This document shows positions 7,074 to 15,063 of a stretch of 22,859 bases of DNA, one piece after another (position 1 is the stretch's first letter; every line of letters starts with the position of its first letter). The notes under the pieces were generated by a model. That model ran no database searches and had not been told where the DNA came from. It worked only from the letters and a program-made list of their open reading frames with translations. This stretch comes from an uncultured Duncaniella sp. GTDB taxonomy: Bacteria > Bacteroidota > Bacteroidia > Bacteroidales > Muribaculaceae. The stretch is taken from the NCBI GenBank assembly GCA_910588795.1, contig CAJURI010000023.1, positions 1-22,859 of the forward strand. The letters run 5' to 3'. The position numbers and the translations under genes were made by a program.

Positions 7074-8600
7074 TCAGAGCGAGGAGGCGGCTGCAGGCTG
7101 CTGGACGAGGGAGTTGAGGTAGACTTCGAGGTTGGTGTAGCCCGAGGGGGAGAGGGTCATGGCGTTGCCGTCGGCGGGATCGAGGGGATTGAGGGCATGG
7201 GATATCTCCCAAAGGTCGGGGATGCCGTCGCCATCGGTGTCACGGATGTGCTCGGGGAGTGTGCCGTTGTCACGCAGATGGGCCGATGCGCCATCGTCAG
7301 AAAGTTCCGGCCACGGTGAGGCCCAGCCGGGCTCCATCGCGTCGGACGGGAGGTCGATGAGTCCGGGCTTCTGCCGCGCGTCCTCGGAGACTGATCCGTA
7401 GCGCGAGGCTGTGCCCATGCGTGTCTCCTCGATTATGCGCCGGTCAAGCGCGTCGCGCCGCAAGGAGCATCCGGCACCGGCAAGCACAAGCCCGTAGGCT
7501 TCCCGGGCTGTGTGAGTGGTGACATGGCCGAAATCGACAGGATCGGAGAGACGTATCTCTCTGAAAAGCTCTGGGGAGTACAGGCCGTCGTAATCGCCAG
7601 TCTCAGCCTGGCCGATCACGCCAAGGGTCCAGTTGTCGGCTGTGACGTCGGGATTCCCCTCCATGACATTGCCGTCGATGAAGAACCGGCCCCAGCGGTG
7701 CCACATGGGATCCCATGCATTGGGCTGAGGGGTGTCATGCCGGGTGTAGCCGGTGGTGCGGACACCTATCGAAGTGATGCGACAGCCCACATTGGAGTCG
7801 AGGGGCGTGGCGGGACCGGGCTTATAATAGTTGTTGACGATGTTGACATTCATGCCTTCGCCGCCATAGCATCCGGCTCCGGCCCAGTTGTATATGACAT
7901 TGTTGCGCATGTCCACATGCTCCCGCTCCTGGGTGCTGACGTGTGGCCCGAGACGCGGGGCGCGGCTCTCATGGTGGGCAAGGAGGTTGTGATGGAATGA
8001 AGCGTGGTCGCCACCCCATATGGCACCGTAGCCGTGGGGGCCTTTGTGGTGACCGGCGTTGCGCAGGCTTTCGGAAGATATGCACCACTGCACAGTGACA
8101 TTCTCACAGCCGTAGACAGCACATGTCTCATCGACCGACCAACTTATGGAGCAGTGGTCGATAATGACATCACAGGCCTCGTTGCATCCGAATCCGTCAG
8201 GCTCTCCCCCGCCCTCGTTGCCCACTCGGAAACGGAGGTAGCGCACTATGGTGTTGTCGGCCCGCAGCGACACCTGATGGCGGGCTATGCATATCCCCTC
8301 TCCGGGAGCCGTCTGCCCGGCAAGAGTGAGGTCGCCGGAGGTGATGCGCAAGGGGGAGTCGAGAAATATGGTGCCGGCGACATCGAACACCACTGTGCGG
8401 GGGCCTTTCTGCATCACGGCATGACGCAGCGTGCCGGGCCGGTCACCGTCCTCAAGGGTGGTGACATGATACACCTTGCCGCCACGGCCTCCGGACGCGT
8501 GACGCCCGAAACCCTCGGCCCCGGGAAATGCTATGAGCGGACTGCCGGCATATGCGGAGCCGGACAGGAGGAGAGAGGCGATAAGCGGGATTATCTTCAT
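7074..8600 (-). CDS. Secreted pectate lyase (polysaccharide lyase family 1-like)
   Basis: A 508-residue exported enzyme expected to cut polygalacturonate by beta-elimination with calcium. Residues 1-18 are a signal peptide (ending GSAYA). The parallel beta-helix region contains GAEGFGRHASGGRGGKVY at 28-44, LTLAGQTAPGEGI at 91-103, VIIDHCSISWSVDE at 145-158 and HHNLLAHHESRAPRLG at 203-218. R213 and R216 in the last motif are candidates for the catalytic base, and D157/E158 for calcium binding. Near the C-terminus, DTDGDGIPDLWE at 454-465 is a calcium-binding repeat of the thrombospondin type 3 kind, common in Bacteroidetes pectinases. No SusC, SusD or regulator gene is near, so this is an orphan outside a polysaccharide utilisation locus in this window. 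No clear promoter is seen directly upstream. Confidence 0.88.
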   Translation of the reverse strand: MKIIPLIASLLLSGSAYAGSPLIAFPGAEGFGRHASGGRGGKVYHVTTLEDGDRPGTLRHAVMQKGPRTVVFDVAGTIFLDSPLRITSGDLTLAGQTAPGEGICIARHQVSLRADNTIVRYLRFRVGNEGGGEPDGFGCNEACDVIIDHCSISWSVDETCAVYGCENVTVQWCISSESLRNAGHHKGPHGYGAIWGGDHASFHHNLLAHHESRAPRLGPHVSTQEREHVDMRNNVIYNWAGAGCYGGEGMNVNIVNNYYKPGPATPLDSNVGCRITSIGVRTTGYTRHDTPQPNAWDPMWHRWGRFFIDGNVMEGNPDVTADNWTLGVIGQAETGDYDGLYSPELFREIRLSDPVDFGHVTTHTAREAYGLVLAGAGCSLRRDALDRRIIEETRMGTASRYGSVSEDARQKPGLIDLPSDAMEPGWASPWPELSDDGASAHLRDNGTLPEHIRDTDGDGIPDLWEISHALNPLDPADGNAMTLSPSGYTNLEVYLNSLVQQPAAASSL

Positions 8601-8618
8601 GGATTACATATTTAAGAG

Positions 8619-8842
8619 GTTGTTTAACAACCTAAGTAACTCTTATAAATTAGTTATAATTAAAATAATTTCAAGTAACCCTTCGGGCTGACACATCCTT
8701 ATTCGTCTTTTCGGCGATTTTCGCGCTGTAGCTCAGTCGTGTAGCTCGCTACACTCCTTCGCTCCATCCCGAAAACCGCTCGAAAATACTTCATAATTAT
8801 GTATCAGCTAATTTATGCGAGTTACTTAAATATTTAAGCAAC
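8619..8842. repeat. 224-base imperfect palindromic element (MITE- or REP-like)
   Basis: The ends at 8619-8653 and 8808-8842 are inverted repeats agreeing at about 28 of 35 positions; the core TAAGTAACTC..ATAAATTAG is nearly exact. Inside, 8701-8718 region and 8770-8789 form a second inverted pair (CGAAAAyCGC then CGAAAA, about 17 matches). At the centre GTGTAGC at 8739-8745 pairs with GCTACAC at 8748-8754, so the inner arms share one centre. The left outer end is also a small palindrome (AGGTTGTT at 8617-8624, AACAACCT at 8626-8633). It contains no gene and fills almost the whole gap between the acetyltransferase stop, two bases away, and the pectate lyase start. It could be a non-autonomous mobile element, a REP-like repeat or a processed RNA hairpin. 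Confidence 0.6.
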
Positions 8843-8844
8843 TA

Positions 8845-9507
8845 TCATATGGACGAAAGGAAGGAGGGGAGATCGGTGAACAGGCTGTGGCGGGCGTTGA
8901 TCCATGACATATCGCGGTCCCACCACTTTATGTCGAGAAGCCGGGCCACGGTGGCCTCATCATAACGGTATCCAATGATGCGGGCCGGGACGCCGCCGAC
9001 TATCGCGTAGGGGGGCACATCCTTGGTGACAACAGCTCCGGCAAGGACCACGGCCCCATCCGCGATAGTCACTCCCGCTATGAGGCGGGCATCGGTGCCT
9101 ATCCACACGTCGGAGCCTATGACAACGGCGTGCCGTCCGGCGGGATCGGCATAACGCAGCTCGTCATAAACAGGCTTGTCGAGGACGGAGACTCCGCACT
9201 GCCGGGCGTCGGAAAAGAAATAGGGGGAAGTGGAGACATAAGGAGCCTTATAGGGATGTGCCCCCTGTATGACCCTGACACGCGCCCCGATGGAGGAGAA
9301 GCGGCCAATGCGGGCATCGAGATTGGAGGAGTGGCTTATATAGCTGCCGCGCCCCATGGACCCGCGGAACTGTGTGCGCGAAAGGATACGGTTCATCCCC
9401 TCGAATGTGCTCCCGCCCCTGACTATCGCAAGTGGGGACAGACGCACCTTGCCGCGGCAAGCGAGACGGTAATAAAAGTAGCTGTATGCTATGCCAAGAA
9501 TGCCCAT
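8845..9507 (-). CDS. Hexapeptide-repeat acetyltransferase (CatB/Vat-like or polysaccharide O-acetyltransferase)
   Basis: A 220-residue left-handed beta-helix acyltransferase. Hexapeptide-type repeats run from about residue 55 to 175: SNLDARIGRFSSIGARVRV, then a loop, then VIGSDVWIGTDARLIAGVTI, GAVVLAGAVVTKDVPPYAIV and GGVPARIIGYRY. The loop has the family-like GAHPYK at 82-87, where His84 is the candidate catalytic residue. The tail LLDIKWWD is also seen in the xenobiotic acetyltransferases. The acceptor cannot be read from sequence: drug, sugar and capsule substrates all occur in this family. The gene shares its strand with the pectate lyase but is separated by the palindromic element. Two -7 boxes lie upstream on its strand. 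Confidence 0.88.
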   Translation of the reverse strand: MGILGIAYSYFYYRLACRGKVRLSPLAIVRGGSTFEGMNRILSRTQFRGSMGRGSYISHSSNLDARIGRFSSIGARVRVIQGAHPYKAPYVSTSPYFFSDARQCGVSVLDKPVYDELRYADPAGRHAVVIGSDVWIGTDARLIAGVTIADGAVVLAGAVVTKDVPPYAIVGGVPARIIGYRYDEATVARLLDIKWWDRDMSWINARHSLFTDLPSFLSSI

Positions 9508-9681
9508 AACTATATGAATTTCTGTCAGTCAGTAATCGCCCATGACCGGGAGAGCCCATGCACTTGGGGGAGGGCGCAGCTCCTGATTCATCAGAAGCAA
9601 AGGTACAAAAAAAGAAATTGATTGTCATCACGACAACCAATCTTAGTTAACCTTAAATCTAATACCATGAAAAACACGTTG

Positions 9682-9712
9682 CAAAGGTAAGGGGTTTTCG
9701 GAATGTGACAAA
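9682..9712 (-). promoter_or_regulatory. Promoter of the acetyltransferase gene
   Basis: Read on the minus strand, TTTG at 9712-9709 and TACCTTTG at 9689-9682 are 19 bases apart, a perfect Bacteroidetes promoter. Transcription would start near 9675, giving a leader of about 168 bases before the ATG at 9507. A second TACCTTTG at 9605-9598 lacks a matching -33 box. Confidence 0.7.
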
Positions 9713-9884
9713 ATTTTTCATAAAGAAATGACAGCCTCGTTAACAACATTTCACACAATTAGAAGCTATTTGAGCCGAAATAATGGATTTTTGCTACTTT
9801 TTCAGCGCAAAACAATCATTATTGAAACCAAGGCGCATTGCCGCCGATATAAGGCTCACAGGCGGCGGACAGATATTTTTTTAG

Positions 9885-9892
9885 TAAATTTG
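9885..9892 (+). promoter_or_regulatory. Likely -7 box for the MATE exporter gene
   Basis: TAAATTTG matches TANNTTTG and lies 23 bases before the start codon. No TTTG is present at the -33 distance, where the sequence is GC-rich and forms one arm of an inverted repeat (9861-9866). The transcript leader would be short, under 20 bases. Confidence 0.55.
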
Positions 9893-9915
9893 CAACAGGA
9901 AAAACATATCATGAC

Positions 9916-11322
9916 ATGAAATCACGCACAATCACATATCTTCAGACCTACCGTTCAATACTCAGGCTGGGACTACCGATACTGATAGGACAGCTCGGGA
10001 CAATTGTCGTGGGGTTTGCCGACAATATCATGGTGGGGCACTATTCGACCGAGGCCCTCGCGTCGGCCTCGTTTGTGAATAACCTGTTCAACTGCGGGAT
10101 CTTCGCATGTCTCGGATTCACCTACGGAATCACCCCGATAGTGGCATCGCTCTTCAGCCGCAACATGAATGAGGAGATAGGATCGACCATGAGGACCGCA
10201 CTGAAGCTCAACGTGGCATTCTCTCTGGCGGTGACACTCATCATGGGGCTTTTCTATCTCAATGTGGAGCGCATGGGGCAGCCCGAGGAACTCATCCCAG
10301 TGATCAAGCCTTATTTCCTGATATATCTCGCGGGGGTGGTGCCTGTGTCGGTGTTCAATGTGTTCGCCCAGTGGTCGTATGCCATCAACAACACCCGCAT
10401 GCCCATGTGGATAATCCTCGGGGCCAATGCGCTCAACATCATAGGGAACTATATGCTCATATACGGCAAGTGGGGAATGCCTGAACTCGGGCTTACCGGA
10501 GCCGGCATCAGCACCCTTACGGCAAGGCTCCTCAGCGCGGGTCTGATCATGGGGGCGTTCATGTGGAGAAAGAAGTATGCGGCATATGCCTCGGCATTTC
10601 TGCACGGGAAGATGATGCGGGGAATGAAAGGCAAACTCAACCGCACGTCGTGGCCCGTGTCGGTTCAGATGGCACTCGAATCGGGATCGTTCACCTTTGC
10701 CGCCATAGTGGCCGGATGGCTCGGGACCGTGGAGCTTGCGTCATTCCAGATCATCGTGATAGTGGGGATGCTCGGATTCTGCCTCTATTACAGCGTCGGA
10801 GCCGCCACGAGCGTGCTTGTGGCAAACGCATGCGGTCTTGACGACCGGGCGGGGATGCGCAGGATAGCTTACGGCGGCTATCACGTGACACTGTTCATAG
10901 GGACGCTGTCGTCACTGGCGTTCGTGTTCGGAGGGAAGTACCTGATATCGGTGTTCACGGATGACACCGCAGTGCTGGGCATGACCATGTCGCTCATATT
11001 CCCTCTTGTGCTCTACCAGCTGGGCGACGCGACACAGATCAACTTTGCCAATGCGCTCAGAGGAACGTCGAATGTCATGCCTATGCTCTGGATCGCTTTC
11101 GTGAGCTACGTGATAATAGGCTCGCCTGCCACTTATCTGCTTGCGCTGCCGGCCGGAATGGGCGTAACGGGGATCATACTCAGCTTCTCGGTGTCGCTGT
11201 TCTTTGCGGGGGGATGTTTCGCGTATTTCTTCTTCCGGTCAACCGGTGAAGACAAGAGTCGCAAAGGGAGAGGAACTGTTTCAGGACAGAGGGATGACGT
11301 TTCAATGGGCTGTGAGCTTTAA
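9916..11322 (+). CDS. MATE family multidrug efflux transporter
   Basis: A 468-residue protein with about twelve hydrophobic spans in two similar halves, typical of MATE cation-coupled exporters of the inner membrane. The first half begins RLGLPILIGQLGTIVVGFADNIMVGHYS, the standard MATE opening with FADNIMVG. The second half opens with WPVSVQMALESGSFTFAAIVAGWLG. Members export cationic drugs and dyes, and some in Bacteroides export fluoroquinolones; the substrate here is unknown. The ATG at 9916 is preceded by a -7 box at 9885-9892. The last 25 residues are a polar tail. It is followed by 163 bases and a separate promoter box before the topoisomerase gene. Confidence 0.92.
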   Translation: MKSRTITYLQTYRSILRLGLPILIGQLGTIVVGFADNIMVGHYSTEALASASFVNNLFNCGIFACLGFTYGITPIVASLFSRNMNEEIGSTMRTALKLNVAFSLAVTLIMGLFYLNVERMGQPEELIPVIKPYFLIYLAGVVPVSVFNVFAQWSYAINNTRMPMWIILGANALNIIGNYMLIYGKWGMPELGLTGAGISTLTARLLSAGLIMGAFMWRKKYAAYASAFLHGKMMRGMKGKLNRTSWPVSVQMALESGSFTFAAIVAGWLGTVELASFQIIVIVGMLGFCLYYSVGAATSVLVANACGLDDRAGMRRIAYGGYHVTLFIGTLSSLAFVFGGKYLISVFTDDTAVLGMTMSLIFPLVLYQLGDATQINFANALRGTSNVMPMLWIAFVSYVIIGSPATYLLALPAGMGVTGIILSFSVSLFFAGGCFAYFFFRSTGEDKSRKGRGTVSGQRDDVSMGCEL

Positions 11323-11427
11323 GCTCCGGTGCAACACGGGCACTAAGAGCTGGCAGGATAGCGGACATCGGGAGTGGATAAAAGAAAATTCTTTATCGCA
11401 CAAGCTCTTAATCTCATGTTTTTATCG

Positions 11428-11435
11428 TATATTTG
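11428..11435 (+). promoter_or_regulatory. Likely -7 box for the topoisomerase gene
   Basis: TATATTTG matches TANNTTTG and lies 50 bases before the ATG at 11486. I see no good TTTG at the -33 distance. It may drive the topoisomerase, DUF3316-like and S41 peptidase genes together, since these follow with very small gaps. Confidence 0.55.
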
Positions 11436-11485
11436 CAAGAAGATAACTGATTTGCGAGAAGATAACAGAATCTATCCCCCACACC

Positions 11486-14119
11486 ATGAGCGACGAAAAG
11501 GACCCCAAAATACTTGTAGACACATCGGACGATGTGGTGAAGCACGAACTGAGAGGCATGTACCAGAGCTGGTTTCTCGACTATGCGAGCTATGTGATCC
11601 TGGAGCGTGCGGTGCCGCATATCGATGACGGCCTTAAGCCGGTGCAGCGTCGCATACTGCACTCGATGAAGCTTCTTGACGACGGCCGTTTCAACAAGGT
11701 GGCCAATATCGTGGGGAACACCATGCAGTTTCACCCTCACGGCGATGCGTCGATCTATGAAGCACTCGTGCAGCTTGGACAGAAGGATCTGCTTGTGGAG
11801 ACGCAGGGAAACTGGGGCAACATACTTACCGGCGCGGGAGCCGCTGCCGGCCGATACATCGAGGCGCGCCTGTCGCATTTCGCCATGGATGTGGTGTTCA
11901 ACCCTAAGGTGACTGAATGGACGCTGAGCTATGACGGCCGCAAGAAGGAGCCTGTGACTTTCCCGATGAAGTTTCCCCTGCTCCTGTCACAGGGTGTCGA
12001 GGGAATAGCCGTGGGGCTTTCGTCGAAGATCCTTCCCCATAATTTCAACGAGATAATCGATGCGGCCATAGCCCATCTCAGAGGTGAGGAGTTCACGCTG
12101 TATCCCGACTTCCCTACGGGAGGGTCGATAGATGTGTCGCGCTACAACGACGGCGAGCGCGGAGGCTCGGTGAGGATACGCGCCAAGATCGAGAAGGTCG
12201 ACAACAAGACACTCGCAATCACGGAGATACCTTACGGCAAGACCACGGCGACGCTCATAGAGTCGATACTCAAGGCGTTCGAAAGCGGGAAGATAAAGAT
12301 CCGGAAGGTGGACGACAACACCGCCGAAACCGCCAACATACTTGTGCACCTTCTGCCCGGGACGTCGAGCGACCGCACGATAGACGCGCTGTATGCCTTC
12401 ACGGACTGCGAGGTGTCGGTGTCGCCCAACTGCTGTGTGATATCGGGTAAGAAGCCCCACTTCATAGGTGTCAGCGACGTGCTGCGCCACAATGTGGACC
12501 GCACCCGCACGATACTCGGGCAGGAGCTTGAGATACAGCTCGGGGAAGTGAGGGAGCAGCTGCACTTCGCGTCGCTCGAGCGGATATTCATAGAGGAGCG
12601 AATCTACAAGGACCGGGAGTATGAGGAGAGCGAGAACCGCGAGGAGGCCATAGCCCACATACGCCGCCGTCTGGAGCCGTGGGCACCGCGGCTGATACGC
12701 CCCGTGACGGACGAGGACATCATACGCCTGTTCGAGATAAAGATGGGACGCATCCTGAAATTCAACTCGCGCAAGAGCGAGGAACAGATAGCCTCCTATC
12801 TTGAAAGGATCGAAGAGCTCAACGGGTATCTCGCACATCTGACCGAATATACCATAGACTGGTACAGGAAGCTTAAGACCAAATACGGAGCCGCCTATCC
12901 CCGCATGACCCAGATACGCAGCTTCGACAACATACAGGCCGCCACTGTGGCCGAGGCCAACGAGAAGCTCTACATCAACCGCGAGGAGGGATTCATAGGC
13001 ACATCGCTCAAGAAGGACGAGTTCCTGTGCAACTGCTCGAACATAGACGATGTGATAATCTTCTACAAGGACGGACGGTACAAGGTGGTGAAAGTGCAGG
13101 AGAAACTGTCAGTGGGCAAAGGTGTGATACATGTGGATGTGTTCAAGCGCAACGACGAGAGGACGATCTACAATGTGATATACCAGGACGGCAAGGGGGG
13201 GACATACTACATGAAACGTTTCCGCGTGACCGGAGTGACCCGCGACAAGGAGTACAATCTCACTCCCGGGAAACCGGGCACCAAGGTGAAGTACTTCACC
13301 GCCAACCCCAACGGCGAGGCCGAGGTGGTGAAGGTGACGCTGAAACCGAAACTGAGGCTTAAGACCCTCCAGTTCGACATAGACTTCTCGGATCTCGCCA
13401 TCAAGGGGCGCGGAGCGTTAGGCAACATAGTGACCCGCAACGAGGTGCACTCCTTCACGAAGAAGAGCGACGGGGTGTCGACACTCGGCGGCAGGGACGT
13501 GTGGTTCGACCCTGACATCAACCGCCTCAACTATGACGGCAGGGGCAATTACCTCGGAGAGTTCAACAGCGGCGACCTTGTGCTCGTGATAATGAAGAAC
13601 GGCGAGTACTACACGTCGAGCTTCGACGCCTCCAACCATTATCCCGAGAACATACTCCGCATAGAGAAGTACAATCCCCACAAGGCATGGACCGCAATAC
13701 TCAACGATGCCGACCAGGGATATCCCTACCTGAAGAGATTCACGTTCGAACCCACAGCCAAGCCACAGCGTTATTTAGGGGAGAACGAGAAGTCGACGCT
13801 GATACTGCTCTCCGACGTCGGCGGCCTGAGGGTCGAGGTCACCTATGCCGGAGCCGACTCCGTGAGACCGCCGCTCGAAGTGACAGCGAGGGAGTTTGTG
13901 GCAGTCAAATCGTACAAGGCCAAAGGGAAACGCCTCACCACCTACGCCATAGACAAGGTGACAGAGCTGGAACCGCTGGAGGATCCGGATCCGGGTGAGG
14001 AATTCGAGGGTCAGAGCGAAGAGAACGACACTCCGGAGAATGCCGGCGAAGAGTTCACAGAGAAGAGCGACGACGAGGTGAGGGACGAGCTGACAGGCCA
14101 GACCCGATTGTTTGATTAG
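11486..14119 (+). CDS. parC: DNA topoisomerase IV subunit A
   Basis: The 877-residue protein is the DNA-breaking subunit of a type IIA topoisomerase that unlinks daughter chromosomes. The winged-helix and tower region spans about residues 20-460. It holds HIDDGLKPVQRRIL at 45-58, the quinolone region HPHGDASIYEALVQL at 83-97, and the active-site Tyr124 in AGRYIEARLS. The C-terminal half (about 490-835) fits a beta-propeller with repeats such as GKGVIHVDVF and GRGALGNIVT, and an acidic tail follows. No GyrA box (QRRGGKG-like) is visible, which favours topoisomerase IV over gyrase. The partner parE is not in the window. At the position of the quinolone-contacting Ser of E. coli GyrA Ser83 there is Ala88, and Glu92 is at the GyrA Asp87 position. 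Confidence 0.9.
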   Translation: MSDEKDPKILVDTSDDVVKHELRGMYQSWFLDYASYVILERAVPHIDDGLKPVQRRILHSMKLLDDGRFNKVANIVGNTMQFHPHGDASIYEALVQLGQKDLLVETQGNWGNILTGAGAAAGRYIEARLSHFAMDVVFNPKVTEWTLSYDGRKKEPVTFPMKFPLLLSQGVEGIAVGLSSKILPHNFNEIIDAAIAHLRGEEFTLYPDFPTGGSIDVSRYNDGERGGSVRIRAKIEKVDNKTLAITEIPYGKTTATLIESILKAFESGKIKIRKVDDNTAETANILVHLLPGTSSDRTIDALYAFTDCEVSVSPNCCVISGKKPHFIGVSDVLRHNVDRTRTILGQELEIQLGEVREQLHFASLERIFIEERIYKDREYEESENREEAIAHIRRRLEPWAPRLIRPVTDEDIIRLFEIKMGRILKFNSRKSEEQIASYLERIEELNGYLAHLTEYTIDWYRKLKTKYGAAYPRMTQIRSFDNIQAATVAEANEKLYINREEGFIGTSLKKDEFLCNCSNIDDVIIFYKDGRYKVVKVQEKLSVGKGVIHVDVFKRNDERTIYNVIYQDGKGGTYYMKRFRVTGVTRDKEYNLTPGKPGTKVKYFTANPNGEAEVVKVTLKPKLRLKTLQFDIDFSDLAIKGRGALGNIVTRNEVHSFTKKSDGVSTLGGRDVWFDPDINRLNYDGRGNYLGEFNSGDLVLVIMKNGEYYTSSFDASNHYPENILRIEKYNPHKAWTAILNDADQGYPYLKRFTFEPTAKPQRYLGENEKSTLILLSDVGGLRVEVTYAGADSVRPPLEVTAREFVAVKSYKAKGKRLTTYAIDKVTELEPLEDPDPGEEFEGQSEENDTPENAGEEFTEKSDDEVRDELTGQTRLFD

Positions 14120-14136
14120 CACACAGATATCCTTAT

Positions 14137-15063
14137 ATGAGACACATTTACACGATCATGCTTGCCTTAGGCCTGGGCTGTGCTACCGCCGGGGCCCAGG
14201 ACCCGGACTCGGCGACTCTCGCGGAGATGCAGATCAGATATTATGAGGGGGCCACAGCCACGCATGACGCGGAGGAGACCGCCACGAGACCTCTGCGCCC
14301 GGTGTATGCCGCATATACATTTGAGGCAGGATCGGCGCATCTCGCGGACACATACCTCACCCCGCTCAAGTACAGCGGGTGGCACACAGGGGTGGACTAC
14401 ACACGCTATCAGGCCATGGGGTTCGACCCCGAGGGGTGGACCATGAGCCTGCACGCAGGGATAAGCGTGGACCACACCGACAATCCGGCCAGAAACGCCA
14501 CCATGTGGAACCTCATGCTTAACGCCGACTGGGGGATGATGAGGAAGTTCCGTCCGCTGCCCGGGCTGACGCTCGCCGCAGGGGGCTCAACCGGCATAAC
14601 CGCAGGATGCCTCTACAATGACCGCAACGGCAACAATCCGGCATCGGCCAAAGGGGCATGGACTGTCAACCTCACGGGATATGCCGCCTACCAGACTCAC
14701 ATATGGAAGCTTCCCGTCACGCTCATGTACCGCCCCACACTGCCGGTCACAGGAGTGTTCTTCGCACCTGACTACGGGGAGCTCTACTATGAGATCTACA
14801 TGGGCAACCACAAGGGACTGGTGCACGGAGCCTGGTGGGGTAACTACTTCTCGCTCGACAACCTGCTTACGGCCGACCTGCATTTCGGATCGACCAACCT
14901 TCGTGTCGGCTACCGCGCCAACTTCTTCTCGTCGAAGGTCAATGACACGGTGACGCATATCTACAACCATTCGTTCGTGATAGGGATAAGCGGAGAGTGG
15001 CTGTCGTTCAACCCGAGGAAACCCCATACAAAGAAATCGAAAATCATTTCTCCTATATTCTAA
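14137..15063 (+). CDS. Exported beta-barrel-like protein, resembles DUF3316 family
   Basis: A 308-residue protein with a signal peptide at about residues 1-20 (ending CATAGA). The mature part is rich in Gly, aromatic residues and alternating strands. It contains YLTPLKYSGWHTGVDYTRY, which looks like the DUF3316 family of Bacteroidales, and ends in a strand-like stretch (SFVIGISGEWLSFN) followed by a basic tail. Outer-membrane location is likely; function is unknown. It starts 17 bases after the topoisomerase gene, and its stop codon overlaps the start codon of the S41 peptidase (TAATG), so the two are probably translated together. The DUF assignment is from memory of the pattern and could be wrong. 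Confidence 0.75.
   Translation: MRHIYTIMLALGLGCATAGAQDPDSATLAEMQIRYYEGATATHDAEETATRPLRPVYAAYTFEAGSAHLADTYLTPLKYSGWHTGVDYTRYQAMGFDPEGWTMSLHAGISVDHTDNPARNATMWNLMLNADWGMMRKFRPLPGLTLAAGGSTGITAGCLYNDRNGNNPASAKGAWTVNLTGYAAYQTHIWKLPVTLMYRPTLPVTGVFFAPDYGELYYEIYMGNHKGLVHGAWWGNYFSLDNLLTADLHFGSTNLRVGYRANFFSSKVNDTVTHIYNHSFVIGISGEWLSFNPRKPHTKKSKIISPIF

Larger units (their letters stand above)
9508..9915. other. Intergenic region between divergent genes
   Basis: This 408-base stretch carries promoters pointing both ways: a full minus-strand promoter at 9682-9712, a second minus-strand -7 box (TACCTTTG) at 9605-9598, and a plus-strand -7 box at 9885-9892. A hairpin with one mismatch lies at 9618-9640 in the likely minus-strand leader. 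GCCGCC at 9840-9845 and GGCGGC at 9861-9866 form an inverted repeat just before the plus-strand box, a possible operator for the exporter. The 63-codon open frame from 9728 has no recognisable product and overlaps the MATE start. Confidence 0.6.

Noticed and set aside
8004..8615. 203-codon plus-strand open frame opposite the pectate lyase
   Set aside because: Antisense to a gene with clear signal peptide and lyase motifs; its own product has no recognisable feature.
9728..9919. 63-codon open frame before the MATE gene
   Set aside because: It spans the likely promoter box at 9885-9892 and the inverted repeat, has mixed low-complexity content and overlaps the MATE start.
11987..12838. 283-codon minus-strand open frame opposite the topoisomerase gene
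   Set aside because: Antisense shadow; the plus frame shows catalytic motifs throughout this stretch.
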